Of a DNA stretch of 5,079 nucleotides, positions 5,009 through 5,079 are shown piece by piece. Position 1 is the stretch's first letter. Each line of letters opens with the position of its first letter. The notes beneath the pieces were generated by a model. That model had not been told where the DNA came from, ran no database searches, and was given only the letters and a program-made list of their open reading frames with translations. Source of the stretch: Anaerolineae bacterium (GTDB lineage Bacteria > Chloroflexota > Anaerolineae > JAFGEY01); assembly GCA_016929775.1 (NCBI GenBank), contig JAFGIE010000140.1:1-5079 (forward strand). The letters are read 5' to 3'. A program made the position numbers and the translations under genes.

Positions 5009-5079
5009 GTACGGGCAGTGCACGGCGCCGGGGCGGGTCTGAGACCCGCCCGTACAGAGCCTTGCGCATCGCCGTGCAC
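5009..5079. repeat. Nested inverted repeats after msrP, cut by the window end
   Basis: Three inverted repeats occupy the 80 bases after msrP. GTACGGGC (5009-5016) pairs with GCCCGTAC (5048-5055). GTGCACGGCG (5018-5027) pairs perfectly with CGCCGTGCAC (5070-5079). GGGCGGGTCT (5031-5040) pairs with AGACCCGCCC (5042-5051). The first and third compete for the same right-hand bases. The outer arm ends exactly at the last base of the window, so the element may extend further. GCCCGTACAG (5048-5057) is shared with the tandem palindromes at 3741-3750. Confidence 0.65.
5031..5051 (+). terminator. Strong GC hairpin after msrP, possible terminator or repeat core
   Basis: GGGCGGGTC, loop TGA, GACCCGCCC gives a 9-bp, almost all-GC stem 31 bases after the msrP stop codon. 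No T-run follows (GTACAGAGCC), so it does not meet the rules for an intrinsic terminator. It could stabilise the 3' end of the transcript or simply be the core of a dispersed palindromic repeat. Confidence 0.35.

Overview
The window is GC-rich DNA (about two thirds G+C by eye) from a bacterium with a Tat pathway and molybdopterin enzymes. The compact NatA/NatB-type ABC operon, a Tat-exported MsrP with a proline/threonine-rich tether and a possible lipobox, and intergenic gaps full of short palindromic repeats (GTAGTAAC...GTTACTAC and GCCCGTACAG types) would fit a member of the Chloroflexota. That placement is an impression from gene style and repeats, not a demonstrated fact.

Layout: bases 1-196 are non-coding and AT-richer than the rest. 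They hold several hairpins, one of which is well placed to terminate the operon that runs leftward into this region. Bases 197-3590 (minus strand) form a three-gene operon read right to left: an ABC ATPase of the NatA type (2679-3590), a first ABC-2 permease (1463-2686, overlapping the ATPase gene by 8 bases) and a second, paralogous ABC-2 permease (197-1441, 21 bases further on). Together they look like one exporter, with an ATPase dimer driving a permease heterodimer. Its substrate cannot be read from the sequence.

Bases 3591-3976 are a divergent intergenic region. They contain a perfect TATAAT for the ABC operon without a recognisable -35 box, two dyad-symmetric operator-like sites just upstream of it, a tandem pair of 18-base palindromic units, and a 29-base direct repeat in two copies in front of the next gene.

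Bases 3977-4999 (plus strand) encode MsrP, the molybdopterin catalytic subunit of the protein-methionine-sulfoxide reductase, with a twin-arginine signal. MsrP repairs oxidised methionines in proteins outside the cytoplasmic membrane. Its usual membrane haem partner MsrQ does not begin in the 80 bases left in the window. Those last 80 bases hold nested inverted repeats, including a strong GC-rich hairpin.

I see no CRISPR array, RNA gene, transposase or phage gene. The genes belong to known families. The less ordinary material is in the intergenic repeats, the promoter architecture, the paired permeases and the exported form of MsrP.
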